DNA of 64,000 nucleotides from positions 62,001 to 126,000 of the forward strand of contig NZ_JALPNF010000007.1 of the NCBI RefSeq assembly GCF_023195535.1, given 5' to 3'. The notes beneath the pieces are model-generated. The model did no database searches. It saw nothing but the letters and a program-made list of their open reading frames with translations, and had not been told where the DNA came from. Position 1 is the first letter of the stretch. The number at the start of each line of letters is the position of its first letter. The position numbers were made by a program, and so were the translations under genes. This DNA is from Sphingomonas faeni. Its GTDB lineage: Bacteria > Pseudomonadota > Alphaproteobacteria > Sphingomonadales > Sphingomonadaceae. Positions 25,574 through 34,128 of this stretch are shown here, one piece after another.

Positions 25574-26041
25574 TCAGGCTGCATCGCGCACCTCGTCGGC
25601 GGTGAACAGCGCGTAGAGCGCATCGGGCGAGCCGGCGCCGCGCAGTTTCTCAAGGAACGCCTTGTCGCGCAGCCGCCGCGAGACGCGCGCAAGCGCCTTC
25701 AGATGCACCGCCCCCGCATCGGTCGGCGACAACAGCATGAAGACAAGATCGACGGGCAGATCGTCGACCGCCTGGAAATCTACGGCCTGCGCCAACCGCA
25801 CGAACACGCCGGTGACCTGCGCGAGCCCCTCGAGCTTCGCATGCGGGATCGCGACGCCACCGCCGAACCCGGTCGAACCAAGCTTTTCGCGTGCCGTCAG
25901 TCGCTCGGCGATCGTCTTCGCATCCGTATCGACGATCTCGGCCGCAATCGTCGCGATATGCTGGAACACCGCCTTCTTGTTGGTGGCGATCACGCCCGTC
26001 TGCACTGCGTCGGGACGCAGCATATCGCTGAAATCGGTCAT
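25574..26041 (-). CDS. ptsN: PTS IIA-like nitrogen regulatory protein PtsN
   Basis: A 155-residue EIIA-Ntr domain. The phosphorylated His67 is in VAIPHAKLEGL, and LTAREKLGSTGFGGG precedes it as in the family. It takes phosphate from the PTS-Ntr relay (PtsP, NPr) and regulates potassium, nitrogen and envelope processes by protein contact. Located 100 bp downstream of hpf on the same strand, the usual pairing. rpoN, often next to them, is absent. Start 26041 (MTDFSD) is chosen over an upstream TTG. Confidence 0.93.
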   Translation of the reverse strand: MTDFSDMLRPDAVQTGVIATNKKAVFQHIATIAAEIVDTDAKTIAERLTAREKLGSTGFGGGVAIPHAKLEGLAQVTGVFVRLAQAVDFQAVDDLPVDLVFMLLSPTDAGAVHLKALARVSRRLRDKAFLEKLRGAGSPDALYALFTADEVRDAA

Positions 26042-26143
26042 GGTGTTCAATGTCTCAAGCGCCCCCGCGCGCGTCCGCCTTAGCGGGTTGCGCGGGGGCG
26101 TAAAGGCGCGGCCGTCAGACCCGCGCCCTTATGGACCCTTCTT

Positions 26144-26755
26144 TTACTGGGGAGGGGAGGCCGCGCCAGTCGAAGCGGCCCGCTGTGGCTCGACCCAGCC
26201 GATCGTGCCGTCGCCGCGCTTGTAGACCATGTTATGCGCGCCGGTGCCCGCATTCTTGAACAGCAATGCAGCGGTGTTGCGCAGATCGAGCATCATCACC
26301 GCGTCGGACACGCTGGCCTCGGGAATGTCGACGCGCGTTTCGGCGATGATCAGCGGTGCGTCCGCGACATCGTCCTCCTCGACGCTCTCCTGGAACAGCG
26401 TGTAGCCGGCATTGTCATAGCCGTTGCTCTCGGCCATCGCGACCGCTTCGCCGGCATGGCGGTCCTTCAGGCGACGCATGTAGCGGCGGAGCTGGGTTTC
26501 GATCTTGGCCGCTGCGCCATCGAAGGCCGCGCGCGCGTCATACGCGTCGGAATGCCCCTTGAGCACCAAGCCCTTCATCACGTGCGCGACGATATCGCAC
26601 TTGAAACCGGCATCGTGCGGCCCCTTGCCGAACGTGACCTCGGCCGAGATGGCGCGGGAAAAATACTTGTCGGCGATACCCTGGAGTCGGTCTTCCACAT
26701 GGCCGTTCAGTGCTTCGCCAGTGTCAACCTGGTGACCAGAAATCCGGATATCCAT
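26144..26755 (-). CDS. hpf: Ribosome hibernation promoting factor, long form
   Basis: A 203-residue protein: an N-terminal ribosome-binding domain (MDIRISGHQVDTGEAL, VTFGKGPHDAGFKCDIV) of about 100 residues and a C-terminal dimerisation domain (IIAETRVDIPEASVSDAVMM to MVYKRGDGTIGWVEP). The long form joins two 70S ribosomes into 100S dimers in stationary phase. Upstream of ptsN as in many proteobacteria. The in-frame extension to 26806 lacks family similarity. Confidence 0.94.
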   Translation of the reverse strand: MDIRISGHQVDTGEALNGHVEDRLQGIADKYFSRAISAEVTFGKGPHDAGFKCDIVAHVMKGLVLKGHSDAYDARAAFDGAAAKIETQLRRYMRRLKDRHAGEAVAMAESNGYDNAGYTLFQESVEEDDVADAPLIIAETRVDIPEASVSDAVMMLDLRNTAALLFKNAGTGAHNMVYKRGDGTIGWVEPQRAASTGAASPPQ

Positions 26756-26816
26756 TATCGTCTCCTTGTCGGCGTTACGTAGTTCGGGTGGTCCTGTTGG
26801 CTCCACCCTGCCAGCG

Positions 26817-27509
26817 TCATCCGGACGCCACGGCCCCCCAAATCGGATCCTTGATCCCCTTCATAAACGCCGCATGCGCCGCAAGGTCTCCCTCGCTCAC
26901 TGCGAAAATGCGTGGCGGCCGAACGACCCGAGGCGCCTGTGCGACGATCGGAGTCGACGCGCCGGGGCCGGTGTCGCTGAGCAGGCCGAGGCCGATCTGG
27001 CGACCGCCCATCAGCTCGACATAGACCTGCGCCAGCAGCTGCGCATCGAGCAGCGCGCCGTGCAGCACACGGTGGCTGCGATCGATTCCGAAGCGCGAAC
27101 ACAGCGCGTCGAGCGAATGCTTGGCACCGGGATGACGGCTGCGCGCGATCTGCAGCGTGTCGATCATCCGCTTCATGTGGATGATCTGACGGCCGCATTT
27201 GGTCAACTCGCCGTTGAGGAACGAGAAGTCGAAGCCCGCATTATGCGCAACCATCGGTGCATCGCCGACGAACTCTAGCAGATCCTCGACCGCATCGGCG
27301 AATCTCGGCTTGTCGGACAGGAACTGTGCACTCAGCCCGTGGACGTTGAACGCCTCGACCGGCATGTCGCGATCGGGATGATAATATGCGTGGAAGGTGC
27401 GCCCGGTCTCGACTCGGTTGACCATCTCGACGCAGCCGATCTCGACCATGCGGTCGCCCCCGGAAAAACTGAGGCCGGTGGTTTCGGTATCGAAGACGAT
27501 CTCACGCAT
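26817..27509 (-). CDS. dnaQ: DNA polymerase III epsilon subunit (proofreading exonuclease)
   Basis: A 230-residue DEDDh exonuclease. ExoI is VFDTETTG with the Asp-x-Glu metal pair, ExoII is AHNAGFDFSFLN, and ExoIII is HGALLDAQLLAQVY with the histidine and Asp. It removes misincorporated bases at the replication fork and binds the alpha subunit through its C-terminal tail. It follows coaE by 15 bp in an aroE-coaE-dnaQ operon, a layout common near alphaproteobacterial origins; oriC is 3 kb upstream. Confidence 0.95.
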   Translation of the reverse strand: MREIVFDTETTGLSFSGGDRMVEIGCVEMVNRVETGRTFHAYYHPDRDMPVEAFNVHGLSAQFLSDKPRFADAVEDLLEFVGDAPMVAHNAGFDFSFLNGELTKCGRQIIHMKRMIDTLQIARSRHPGAKHSLDALCSRFGIDRSHRVLHGALLDAQLLAQVYVELMGGRQIGLGLLSDTGPGASTPIVAQAPRVVRPPRIFAVSEGDLAAHAAFMKGIKDPIWGAVASG

Positions 27510-27524
27510 CGATATGGTATCGGC

Positions 27525-28100
27525 TCAGATTTCCAAGGATGCAAGCACTGCCCGGACTTGCGCGCGTGTTGCGTCGATGCTCGTATCAGTGCGGATGACA
27601 TGGTGCGCACGGGCGCGTTTTTCGGCGTCGGGGGTCTGGCGCGCGAGGATCGCGGCGAACTTCTCCGGGGTCATGCCGGGGCGGGCGAGGACGCGCGCGC
27701 GTTGCACGTCGGGCGCGGCGGAGACGACGACGATCGAGTCGACATTGCAGTCGCCGCCGGTCTCGAACAGGAGAGGGACGTCGAACACGACTCGCTTGCC
27801 GGTGTGCTCAGCGAGAAAGGCGGCGCGCTCTTCGCCGACGGCAGGGTGGACGATCGCCTCGAGTCGCTTGATCGCGGCGTCGTTGCCGAACACCGCTGCG
27901 CCGAGTTTGGCACGGTCGACTGCGCCGTTCGCGGTCGTGCCGGGGAAGGCGGCTTCGATCGCGGGAACCAGCCGACCGCCGGCGCCCTGCAACCGGTGAA
28001 CGGTCGCGTCGGCGTCGAATACGGGCACGCCTTCGTCGGCGAACATACCAGCGACGGTCGACTTGCCCATGCCGATCGAGCCGGTCAGCCCGATGATCAT
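27525..28100 (-). CDS. coaE: Dephospho-CoA kinase
   Basis: A 191-residue P-loop kinase. The Walker A loop is [12 protein letters not shown] at residues 4-15, then [20 protein letters not shown] and [11 protein letters not shown], all CoaE hallmarks. It phosphorylates dephospho-CoA in the last step of coenzyme A synthesis. The start overlaps the aroE stop as ATGA, and dnaQ follows closely. Confidence 0.95.
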   Translation of the reverse strand: MIIGLTGSIGMGKSTVAGMFADEGVPVFDADATVHRLQGAGGRLVPAIEAAFPGTTANGAVDRAKLGAAVFGNDAAIKRLEAIVHPAVGEERAAFLAEHTGKRVVFDVPLLFETGGDCNVDSIVVVSAAPDVQRARVLARPGMTPEKFAAILARQTPDAEKRARAHHVIRTDTSIDATRAQVRAVLASLEI

Positions 28101-28909
28101 TTGACCAGCAATGCCCGGAGCTCCTCGTCGCGATCGCGTGGTGGTTCCACGTGGAACAATATCTCGAATGCGACGGCCGCTTGGCCGATCAGCATTTCAA
28201 GACCGTCGACAGTTTCGAGATCGCGACCCCTTGCCGCTTTCAGGAGACCGGTTTCGAGCGGAGAATAGACGATGTCGTAGACCAGCGAGTTCGGATCGAG
28301 CGCGCCGAGGTCGATATCGAGCGGGGGCTGACCCGCCATCCCGAGCACGCTCGCGTTGACGAGCAGCCGCGAGGGCGGGGCGGCGGGGCCGATCGGCGAT
28401 GCCTGACCCTTGAGTCCGAACGCCGAAAGCAACGCTGCACCCTTGAGTGGATTGCGGTTGAGGATGGTCACCGGCCCGACGCCCATCCGCGACAGCGCGA
28501 ACAGGATCGCGCGGGCTGCGCCGCCGGCGCCGATCACCGTGACGGGCTGGCCGGCGATGTCGAGATCGTCGATCGGCGCCCAGAATCCGGCGGCATCGGT
28601 GTTGGTGCCGATGCAGTCACCCGCCTGGTTGCGGAATACGGTGTTGATCGCGCCGATCGTCCCGCGGACGTTGCCGGGGTCGGAAACGTGGTCGAGCGCG
28701 GCGAGCTTGTGCGGCATCGTGATGTTGCATCCGCGCCAGGCCGGGTCGGCTTTCCGCTCGGCGAAGTATGCGGGGAGCGCGTCCGCGGTGACGTGCTTTT
28801 GGCGATATTCTGCATCGATCCCGAGCGCGTCGAGCCAGAAGCCGTGGATCAGCGGGGACTTGGACTGGGCGATCGGATCGCCGATCACTTCGGCATAGGG
28901 GCGGGTCAT
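28097..28909 (-). CDS. aroE: Shikimate dehydrogenase
   Basis: A 270-residue NADPH-dependent enzyme that reduces 3-dehydroshikimate. The substrate site [13 protein letters not shown] contains the conserved Ser and catalytic Lys, with NITMPHK and NTDAAGF next; NADP is bound at [11 protein letters not shown] and LNRNPLKG. First gene of the aroE-coaE-dnaQ operon. The last 20 codons contain a parS-like palindrome that encodes FHVE. Confidence 0.95.
   Translation of the reverse strand: MTRPYAEVIGDPIAQSKSPLIHGFWLDALGIDAEYRQKHVTADALPAYFAERKADPAWRGCNITMPHKLAALDHVSDPGNVRGTIGAINTVFRNQAGDCIGTNTDAAGFWAPIDDLDIAGQPVTVIGAGGAARAILFALSRMGVGPVTILNRNPLKGAALLSAFGLKGQASPIGPAAPPSRLLVNASVLGMAGQPPLDIDLGALDPNSLVYDIVYSPLETGLLKAARGRDLETVDGLEMLIGQAAVAFEILFHVEPPRDRDEELRALLVK
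28143..28158. promoter_or_regulatory. parS site (inside aroE 3' end)
   Basis: GGTTCCACGTGGAACA has the perfect 14-bp palindrome GTTCCACGTGGAAC and differs from the 16-mers at 37863 and 40296 by one flanking base. ParB-family proteins bind such sites (related consensus TGTTTCACGTGAAACA). It lies 2.5 kb left of oriC, within a reading frame. Confidence 0.75.
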
Positions 28910-28970
28910 GAAAGGCTCCGGTGAACTCGGTTAGGCGATGTATTTGCATAAATAGGCACACCACGCTCTC

Positions 28971-29057
28971 CCCGTCATCCCAGCGAAAGCTGGGATTTCC
29001 GCGTTTAGCGGGCGTCGTCTGCCTCGGGAGATACCCCAGCGTCCGCTGGGGTGACGG
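28971..29057. repeat. Intergenic inverted-repeat element, family C (copy 1)
   Basis: CCCGTCATCCCAGCGAAAGC then TGGGAT; right half ATACCCCAGCGTCCGCTGGG then GTGACGG. Same design as 47886 and 62321. It sits just upstream of aroE, followed directly by a family D element. Confidence 0.85.
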
Positions 29058-29089
29058 ACGGGGGTGCGGGTGGGGCTACAAACCACTCT

Positions 29090-29183
29090 GTCACCCCGGA
29101 CTTGTTTCGGGGTCCACCGTGCCGCGAACTCACATCTCTCGATTTTGTGGAGCCGTGGATGCCGGAACGAGCCCGGCATGACG
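29090..29183. repeat. Intergenic inverted-repeat element, family D (copy 1)
   Basis: TGTCACCCCGGACTTGTTTC then GGGGTCCACCGTG on the left; GCCGTGGATGCCGGAACGAG then CCCGGCATGACGG on the right. Its reverse complement matches the element at 35007 closely, so the two copies lie in opposite orientation on either side of oriC. With the family C copy it fills the 285 bp between aroE and maf. Confidence 0.85.
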
Positions 29184-29194
29184 GAAGGGGGAGG

Positions 29195-29785
29195 TTACGC
29201 CGGCAGCTCGCCACGTACGCGGAGGAAATCCAGCACGTTGAGCAGCGGCATCCCCAGCACCGTGAACTGGCTGCCCTCGATCTTGGCGAACAGCTGTGCG
29301 CCCGGGCCTTCGATCCGGTAACATCCGACGCAGCCGGCAATCGCCGGCCATTCCGCATCAAGATACGTTTCGATAAACGCCTCCGACAGCGGTCGCACAT
29401 GCATCTTGGCCCGCTCGACATGCCGCCAGATCGCGTGGCCGTTCTCGGCGATAACCGCCGCACTCCACAGGTCATGCCGCTTACCCGACATCAGCCGCAG
29501 ATGCGCCGCCGCGGCCGCCCGGTCGATCGGCTTGTCGAGGATCGTGCCGTCCTCCAGCGCGACCAGCGAGTCGCTGCCGAGGACGAGATACCCCGGCATC
29601 CGCGCCGACACCTTCAACGCCTTCAACTCCGCCAGCGCGTCAGCCAGATCGCGCGGCGACAGATCGCGCAGCGCCGCCTTCGCCGCATCCTCGTCGACCC
29701 CGGCGAAGGTAGCCTCGAACGGAACACCCGCCGCCGTCAGCATCGCGCGGCGCGAGGCGCTTTGCGAGGCGAGGATCAGGCTCAT
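29195..29785 (-). CDS. maf: Maf family nucleotide pyrophosphatase
   Basis: A 196-residue Maf protein. LILASQSASRRAMLTAAGV is the N-terminal substrate motif, LGSDSLVALEDG holds the catalytic acid, and LRLMSGKRHDLWSA follows. These enzymes hydrolyse non-canonical nucleoside triphosphates such as dTTP/UTP analogues or m7GTP; the subtype is uncertain. The start overlaps the ppsR stop (ATGA). Maf next to DUF299 by the origin is the Caulobacter-like arrangement. Confidence 0.92.
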   Translation of the reverse strand: MSLILASQSASRRAMLTAAGVPFEATFAGVDEDAAKAALRDLSPRDLADALAELKALKVSARMPGYLVLGSDSLVALEDGTILDKPIDRAAAAAHLRLMSGKRHDLWSAAVIAENGHAIWRHVERAKMHVRPLSEAFIETYLDAEWPAIAGCVGCYRIEGPGAQLFAKIEGSQFTVLGMPLLNVLDFLRVRGELPA

Positions 29786-30615
29786 GCCTCGACCTTCGCG
29801 ACGTCGTCGCTCCGCCGCTGGTTGCACAGCGCGATGATCGCCGCCGCCGTCTCCTCGATCGAGCGCCGCGTCACGTCGATCACCGGCCAGCCATTGTCGG
29901 CGAACATCCGCCGCGCAAACGCGAGCTCGCGCATCACCGCCTCCTCCTCGACATAGGACGTATCCGGCTGCTGGTTGAGCGACAGCAACCGGTTGCGGCG
30001 GACCTGGATCAGCCGATCGGCACTGGTCGTCAGCCCGACGATCAGCGGATTCTTCAGGCCATAGAGAATCTTCGGCGGGGGGCTCTCGACCACGATCGGA
30101 ATGTTCGCCGTCTTGTATCCGCGGTTGGCGAGATAGATCGAGGTCGGCGTTTTCGACGAGCGCGATACGCCCGCGAGGACGATATCCGCCTCCTCCCATT
30201 CCTCCCACGCGATCCCGTCGTCATGCGCGATCGTCCACTGGATCGCATCGACGCGGGCGAAATACGCGGCGTCGAGCACGTGTTGGCGCCCCGGTCGCGC
30301 CTTGGCCTGCTGGCCGAGCAACCCGGACAGCGCATCGTTGACCGGGTCGAGCGGCGCCACCGCGGGCAACCCGAGCGCGAGGCACCGCTGCTCGAGGATC
30401 CGCCGCGTCGCCGGGTTCACCAGCGTGAAAATCACCAGCCCCGGGTTCTGCGCGATCTCCTGGAGGATGCGCTCGAGATGCGCCTCGGTCCGGACCATCG
30501 GCCAGAAATGGCGGACCGTCTCGACGTCGTCATATTGCGCCAGCGCCGCCTTCGCGATGTTCTCCAGCGTCTCGCCGGTCGAATCCGACAGCAGATGGAG
30601 GTGGAGCCGCATCAT
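29782..30615 (-). CDS. ppsR: Pyruvate,phosphate dikinase / PEP synthase regulatory protein (DUF299)
   Basis: A 277-residue bifunctional kinase/phosphorylase. The P-loop GVSRSSKTPTS, the N-terminal HLLSDSTGETLENI and the GLKNPLIVGLTTSADRL stretch are family hallmarks. It uses ADP to switch off, and phosphate to switch on, pyruvate phosphate dikinase or PEP synthase. Starts at 30615 or 30612 (MMRLHLH); both fit. In Caulobacter the DUF299 gene borders the origin, and here the start is the left edge of the DnaA-box region. Confidence 0.92.
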   Translation of the reverse strand: MMRLHLHLLSDSTGETLENIAKAALAQYDDVETVRHFWPMVRTEAHLERILQEIAQNPGLVIFTLVNPATRRILEQRCLALGLPAVAPLDPVNDALSGLLGQQAKARPGRQHVLDAAYFARVDAIQWTIAHDDGIAWEEWEEADIVLAGVSRSSKTPTSIYLANRGYKTANIPIVVESPPPKILYGLKNPLIVGLTTSADRLIQVRRNRLLSLNQQPDTSYVEEEAVMRELAFARRMFADNGWPVIDVTRRSIEETAAAIIALCNQRRSDDVAKVEA

Positions 30616-30943
30616 CGGCGTTTTATCCCCAATGGGAGGCTGGCTGGGCGTAAAGTTGTGGATAACATGGGGAGAACGGCTAGCGTAACTCGTCCCCCTC
30701 GCCAAGCGACCCTCGCGCCGTGGATAACAGCGATTCTATCCACACGCTCGCGCACAGCCGCTGATTTTATCCACAGGCTGTGGGTAATGGGGAGCCTTGA
30801 ATCGAATCAGCGCGTTTGTTGCGGTGCGACAGGGTCAAGCTGTTGGCAATTCGGGGATCACCGCATAAGTCCCGGGTTCAACCGCCCAACCACTGCAACA
30901 ACCTATTTCTAGAATCTTCTTATAGTAGAAGAAGGGTGCTCCG
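30616..30943. other. oriC: Chromosomal replication origin, oriC
   Basis: A 328-bp gap between the divergent ppsR (DUF299) and hemE genes. It has perfect DnaA boxes at 30657-30665 (TGTGGATAA) and 30767-30775 (TTATCCACA), four one-mismatch boxes, four GANTC sites and an AT-rich tract (about 30893-30935, ACAACCTATTTCTAGAATCT then TCTTATAGTAGAAG) suited to unwinding. The ppsR/hemE context is that of the Caulobacter origin. Strand bias switches here and parS/parAB lie nearby. Confidence 0.9.
30623..30787. promoter_or_regulatory. Cluster of six DnaA-box sequences
   Basis: Boxes, with matches to TTATCCACA: 30623-30631 (TTATCCCCA), 30657-30665 (perfect, reverse), 30719-30727 (CGTGGATAA, reverse, one mismatch), 30736-30744 (CTATCCACA), 30767-30775 (perfect, forward) and 30779-30787 (TGTGGGTAA, reverse). 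Six in 165 bp is far above chance in DNA this GC-rich. Confidence 0.88.
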
Positions 30944-31993
30944 CTGACCGATCCGACCTCCCGTTCGCCGTCCTTAAAGCCGCTGCTGGCGACCCTTCGC
31001 GGTGAGCGCCAGGCGGTCCCGCCGCTGTGGCTCATGCGACAGGCGGGGCGGTATCTCCCCGAATACCGCGAACTGCGCGCCGAGAAGGGCGGGTTCCTCG
31101 CGCTCGCGACCGATCCGGACGCCGCGGCCGAGGTGACGCTCCAGCCGATCCGCCGGTTCGGGTTCGATGGTTCGATCCTCTTCTCGGACATTCTGATGAT
31201 CCCCTGGGCGCTCGGACAGGATCTGAGCTTCGGCGTCGGCGAGGGGCCACGCCTCGAGCCGGCGCTGGTCGACCATGCGCTCGATCGGTTGCAGCCGGTC
31301 ATAGGACGGCTGGAGCCGGTCTACGGCACCGTTGCGAAGGTCGCTGCGGCATTGCCACCAGAGACGACGTTCCTGGGCTTTGCGGGGTCTCCCTGGACGG
31401 TCGCGACGTATATGGTGGCCGGGAAGGGGAGCAAGGATCAGTCGGAGACCCGGCGCTTCGCCTATCGCGACCCGGAGGCCTTCGGTGCGATCATCGATGC
31501 GATCGCCGACAACACGGCCGAATATCTCGCCCGCCAGATCGAAGCCGGCGTCGACGTGGTCCAGCTGTTCGACAGCTGGTCTGGCTCGCTCTCGCCTGCA
31601 CAGTTCGAACGCTGGGTGATCGCGCCGACCGCGTCGATCGTCGAGCGCTTGCACGAACGCTGCCCCGGCGTGCCGATCATCGGCTTTCCCAAGGGGGCAG
31701 GGGGCAAGCTGCCAGCCTATGCGCGCGAGACGGGTGTCGATGCGATCGGGCTGGACGAGACGGTCGATCCGGTCTGGGCGCATGCGTCGCTGCCCGCGGA
31801 CATGCCGGTGCAGGGCAATCTCGATCCGCTGGCGCTGATCGCGGGCGGCGCGGATCTCGATGCGGCGATCGACCGGATACTGGCGGCGTTCGTCGAGCGT
31901 CCGCACGTCTTCAATCTTGGCCACGGCATCCTGCCCGACACGCCGATCGCGCACGTCGAGCAGCTGATCGCCCGCGTAAGGAGCACGACATGA
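30944..31993 (+). CDS. hemE: Uroporphyrinogen decarboxylase, with apparent CTG start
   Basis: HemE decarboxylates uroporphyrinogen III to coproporphyrinogen in haem synthesis. The substrate-binding segment LMRQAGRYLPEYRELR, SDILMIPWALGQ and FAGSPWTVATYMV are all present. Family members carry about 30 residues before MRQAGRY. Here the preceding frame (LKPLLATLRGERQAVPPLW) matches that expectation, but from the in-frame stop at 30926 to the ATG at 31034 there is no ATG, GTG or TTG. The best start is CTG at 30944 (then TDPTSRS), with GAAGAAGGG 7 bp upstream. A sequence error is the alternative. The stop overlaps hemJ (ATGA). Confidence 0.9.
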   Translation: MTDPTSRSPSLKPLLATLRGERQAVPPLWLMRQAGRYLPEYRELRAEKGGFLALATDPDAAAEVTLQPIRRFGFDGSILFSDILMIPWALGQDLSFGVGEGPRLEPALVDHALDRLQPVIGRLEPVYGTVAKVAAALPPETTFLGFAGSPWTVATYMVAGKGSKDQSETRRFAYRDPEAFGAIIDAIADNTAEYLARQIEAGVDVVQLFDSWSGSLSPAQFERWVIAPTASIVERLHERCPGVPIIGFPKGAGGKLPAYARETGVDAIGLDETVDPVWAHASLPADMPVQGNLDPLALIAGGADLDAAIDRILAAFVERPHVFNLGHGILPDTPIAHVEQLIARVRSTT

Positions 31994-32451
31994 GTGGTTT
32001 TCTTGGGGCGGCCTATGATTGGGTGAAGGCGGCGCATCTGATCTTCGTGATCTTCTGGATGGCGGGGCTGTTCATGCTGCCGCGGTACCTGGTGTATCAT
32101 CAGGAGGCGCTGGCGGCCGGTAACACGGGTGAGGCAGCGAACTGGGTCGAGCGCGAGGGCAAGATCCGCCACATCATCCTGACGCCGGCAATGATCGTCG
32201 TCTGGGTGCTGGGGATCGCGCTGGCGCTGAACCTGGGGCTGGCGGACGGCGCGCCGGGGCTGGGGTGGCTGCACCTGAAGCTGCTGCTAGTGTTCCTGCT
32301 GACCGGCTATCACGGCTGGACGGTCGGCTATGCGAAGAAGCTCGCCGCGGGGAAGCCGACGCTGACGGGCAAGCAGTTGCGGATGCTGAACGAGGTACCC
32401 GCGTTGGCGGTGACGCTGATCGTCGTGCTCGCGATCGTAAAGCCGTTCTGA
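31990..32451 (+). CDS. hemJ: Protoporphyrinogen oxidase HemJ
   Basis: A 153-residue inner-membrane protein with four predicted helices. The HemJ/UPF0093 features are KAAHLIFVIFWMAGLFMLPR, with the essential His, then EREGKIRHIILTPAMI, LHLKLLLVFLLTGYHGW, and a C-terminal NEVPALAVTLIVVLAI. It oxidises protoporphyrinogen IX late in haem synthesis. The ATG overlaps the hemE stop, so two haem steps are coupled immediately beside oriC. Confidence 0.92.
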   Translation: MSGFLGAAYDWVKAAHLIFVIFWMAGLFMLPRYLVYHQEALAAGNTGEAANWVEREGKIRHIILTPAMIVVWVLGIALALNLGLADGAPGLGWLHLKLLLVFLLTGYHGWTVGYAKKLAAGKPTLTGKQLRMLNEVPALAVTLIVVLAIVKPF

Positions 32452-32456
32452 GCCCA

Positions 32457-32540
32457 CGTCATCCTGGACTTGATCCAGGATCCAGAGCAGCGGGCGACAC
32501 CGCTTGTGGCTCTGGATCCTGGGTCGAGCCCAGGATGACG
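32457..32540. repeat. Intergenic inverted-repeat element, family B variant (copy 3)
   Basis: ACGTCATCCTGGACTTGATC then CAGGATCCAGAG; right half CTCTGGATCCTGGGTCGAGC then CCAGGATGACG. The ends CGTCATCCTG and CAGGATGACG match family B but the middle of each arm differs. It starts 6 bp past the hemJ stop. The remaining 180 bp before rho is a leader without recognised motifs. Confidence 0.83.
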
Positions 32541-32723
32541 GCCTGGGCGGTCCGCCCGTCCCCGCTTGACTAACCCGCCCCCCAATTCTAACTCCTTCTC
32601 CCAACACGGCCTCCTGGCGTCCTGCCCGGTCGTGGGTTCCAGCAGACTCGTCTCGCCCAGTTCCGCTTCCCAAGCGCACCGTCGACCGAGCGTTCTCCCG
32701 TTGATTGCTATCCGGAAATCTCC

Positions 32724-33980
32724 ATGCATCTCAAAGACCTGAAGAAGAAGAAACCCGCCGAGCTGGTCCAGCTGGCCGAGGAACTGGGGGTCGAGAGCGC
32801 CTCGACGCTGCGCAAGCAGGACCTGCTGTTCGCGATCCTGAAGGTCCAGGCGGACAATGGCGATCAGATCATGGGTCTCGGCACGATCGAAGTGCTGCCC
32901 GACGGCTTCGGTTTCCTGCGCTCGCCGGAATCGAACTATCTGGCCGGTCCCGACGACATCTACATATCGCCGAACCAGGTCCGGAAGTTCGGCCTGCGCA
33001 CCGGTGACACGGTCGAGGGCGAAATCCGCGGGCCGAAGGATGGCGAACGTTATTTCTCGCTGGTGAAGCTGACCGCGGTCAATTTCGACGATCCCGACGT
33101 CGTCCGCCACCGCGTCAATTTCGACAACCTCACGCCGCTCTATCCCGAGAGCAAGCTGACGCTCGATCCCGCCGATCCGACCGTGAAGGACAAGTCGGCG
33201 CGGGTGATCGACATCGTCTCGCCACAGGGCAAGGGCCAGCGCACGCTGATCGTCGCGCCGCCACGCGTCGGCAAGACGGTCATGTTGCAGAACATGGCCA
33301 AGGCGATCACCGACAACCACCCCGAGGTGTTCCTGATCGTCCTGCTGATCGACGAGCGCCCCGAGGAAGTCACCGACATGCAGCGCAGCGTAAAGGGCGA
33401 GGTGGTCAGCTCGACCTTCGACGAACCCGCACAGCGCCATGTGCAAGTCGCTGAAATGGTGATCGAAAAGGCCAAGCGTCTGGTCGAGCACAAGAAGGAC
33501 GTGGTGATCCTGCTCGACTCGATCACGCGTCTCGGCCGTGCCTACAACACCGTCGTGCCGTCGTCGGGCAAGGTCCTGACCGGCGGTGTCGACGCTAACG
33601 CGCTGCAGCGTCCGAAGCGCTTCTTCGGTGCCGCGCGCAACATCGAGGAGGGCGGTTCGCTCTCGATCATCGCGACCGCGCTGATCGACACGGGCAGCCG
33701 CATGGACGAGGTGATCTTCGAGGAGTTCAAGGGCACCGGCAACTCGGAAATCGTGCTCGATCGCAAGGTCGCGGACAAGCGCATCTTCCCGGCGCTCGAC
33801 GTCGGCAAGTCGGGTACCCGCAAGGAAGAACTGCTGGTCGACAAGGCCAAGCTCAGCAAGATGTGGGTCCTGCGCCGCATCCTGATGCAGATGGGCACGA
33901 TCGACGCGATGGAGTTCCTGCTCGACAAGATGAAGGATTCGAAGACCAACGAGAATTTCTTCGATTCCATGAATCAGTAA
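32724..33980 (+). CDS. rho: Transcription termination factor Rho
   Basis: A 418-residue hexameric RNA helicase. The N-terminal Rho-N domain ([20 protein letters not shown]) is followed by the RNA-binding cold-shock-like fold ([17 protein letters not shown]), then the ATPase: Walker [13 protein letters not shown], Walker [15 protein letters not shown], and the Q/R loops [13 protein letters not shown]. It releases transcripts at Rho-dependent sites. hemE-hemJ-rho next to the origin is a conserved alphaproteobacterial order. Confidence 0.97.
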   Translation: MHLKDLKKKKPAELVQLAEELGVESASTLRKQDLLFAILKVQADNGDQIMGLGTIEVLPDGFGFLRSPESNYLAGPDDIYISPNQVRKFGLRTGDTVEGEIRGPKDGERYFSLVKLTAVNFDDPDVVRHRVNFDNLTPLYPESKLTLDPADPTVKDKSARVIDIVSPQGKGQRTLIVAPPRVGKTVMLQNMAKAITDNHPEVFLIVLLIDERPEEVTDMQRSVKGEVVSSTFDEPAQRHVQVAEMVIEKAKRLVEHKKDVVILLDSITRLGRAYNTVVPSSGKVLTGGVDANALQRPKRFFGAARNIEEGGSLSIIATALIDTGSRMDEVIFEEFKGTGNSEIVLDRKVADKRIFPALDVGKSGTRKEELLVDKAKLSKMWVLRRILMQMGTIDAMEFLLDKMKDSKTNENFFDSMNQ

Positions 33981-34025
33981 CCGAGTGCGGCCTGCTGCAA
34001 GCTGCAGCAGGACTCGCACCGGTTC

Positions 34026-34078
34026 GGCCGGCGGGGCGTAGCTCCAACCGACGACAGGGGCTTTGCCCATGTCCGGCC
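34026..34078 (+). promoter_or_regulatory. Candidate yybP-ykoY-like (manganese) riboswitch aptamer upstream of terC
   Basis: A structured segment in the terC leader. An outer helix GGCCGG (34026-34031) pairs with CCGGCC (34073-34078). It encloses GGGGCGTAGCTCC, which resembles the conserved GGGGAGUAG loop of yybP-ykoY, and a second hairpin GACAGGGGC/GCCCATGTC. A terminator-type hairpin follows at 34094. TerC-family genes are frequent targets of this riboswitch. The match is by eye only; a second hairpin (CCTGCTGC/GCAGCAGG at 33991-34011) precedes it. Confidence 0.45.
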
Positions 34079-34093
34079 AAGACCACCTATTCA

Positions 34094-34128
34094 CGGCACG
34101 CGAGAGCATGGCTTTCGCGTGCCGCTTT
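34094..34128 (+). terminator. Hairpin terminator in the terC leader
   Basis: A perfect 10-bp stem CGGCACGCGA (34094-34103) with TCGCGTGCCG (34115-34124), 11-nt loop, followed by CTTT. It could end the rho transcript or be the switchable terminator of the candidate riboswitch upstream of terC. Confidence 0.65.

Noticed and set aside
31034..31993. hemE starting at the ATG 31034
   Set aside because: This would delete about 30 residues that match the family N-terminus, including the strand before MRQAGRY.
32566..32594. Promoter TTGACT / TAACTC before rho
   Set aside because: The -35-like box fits but the -10 box is weak, so it was not listed as a feature.
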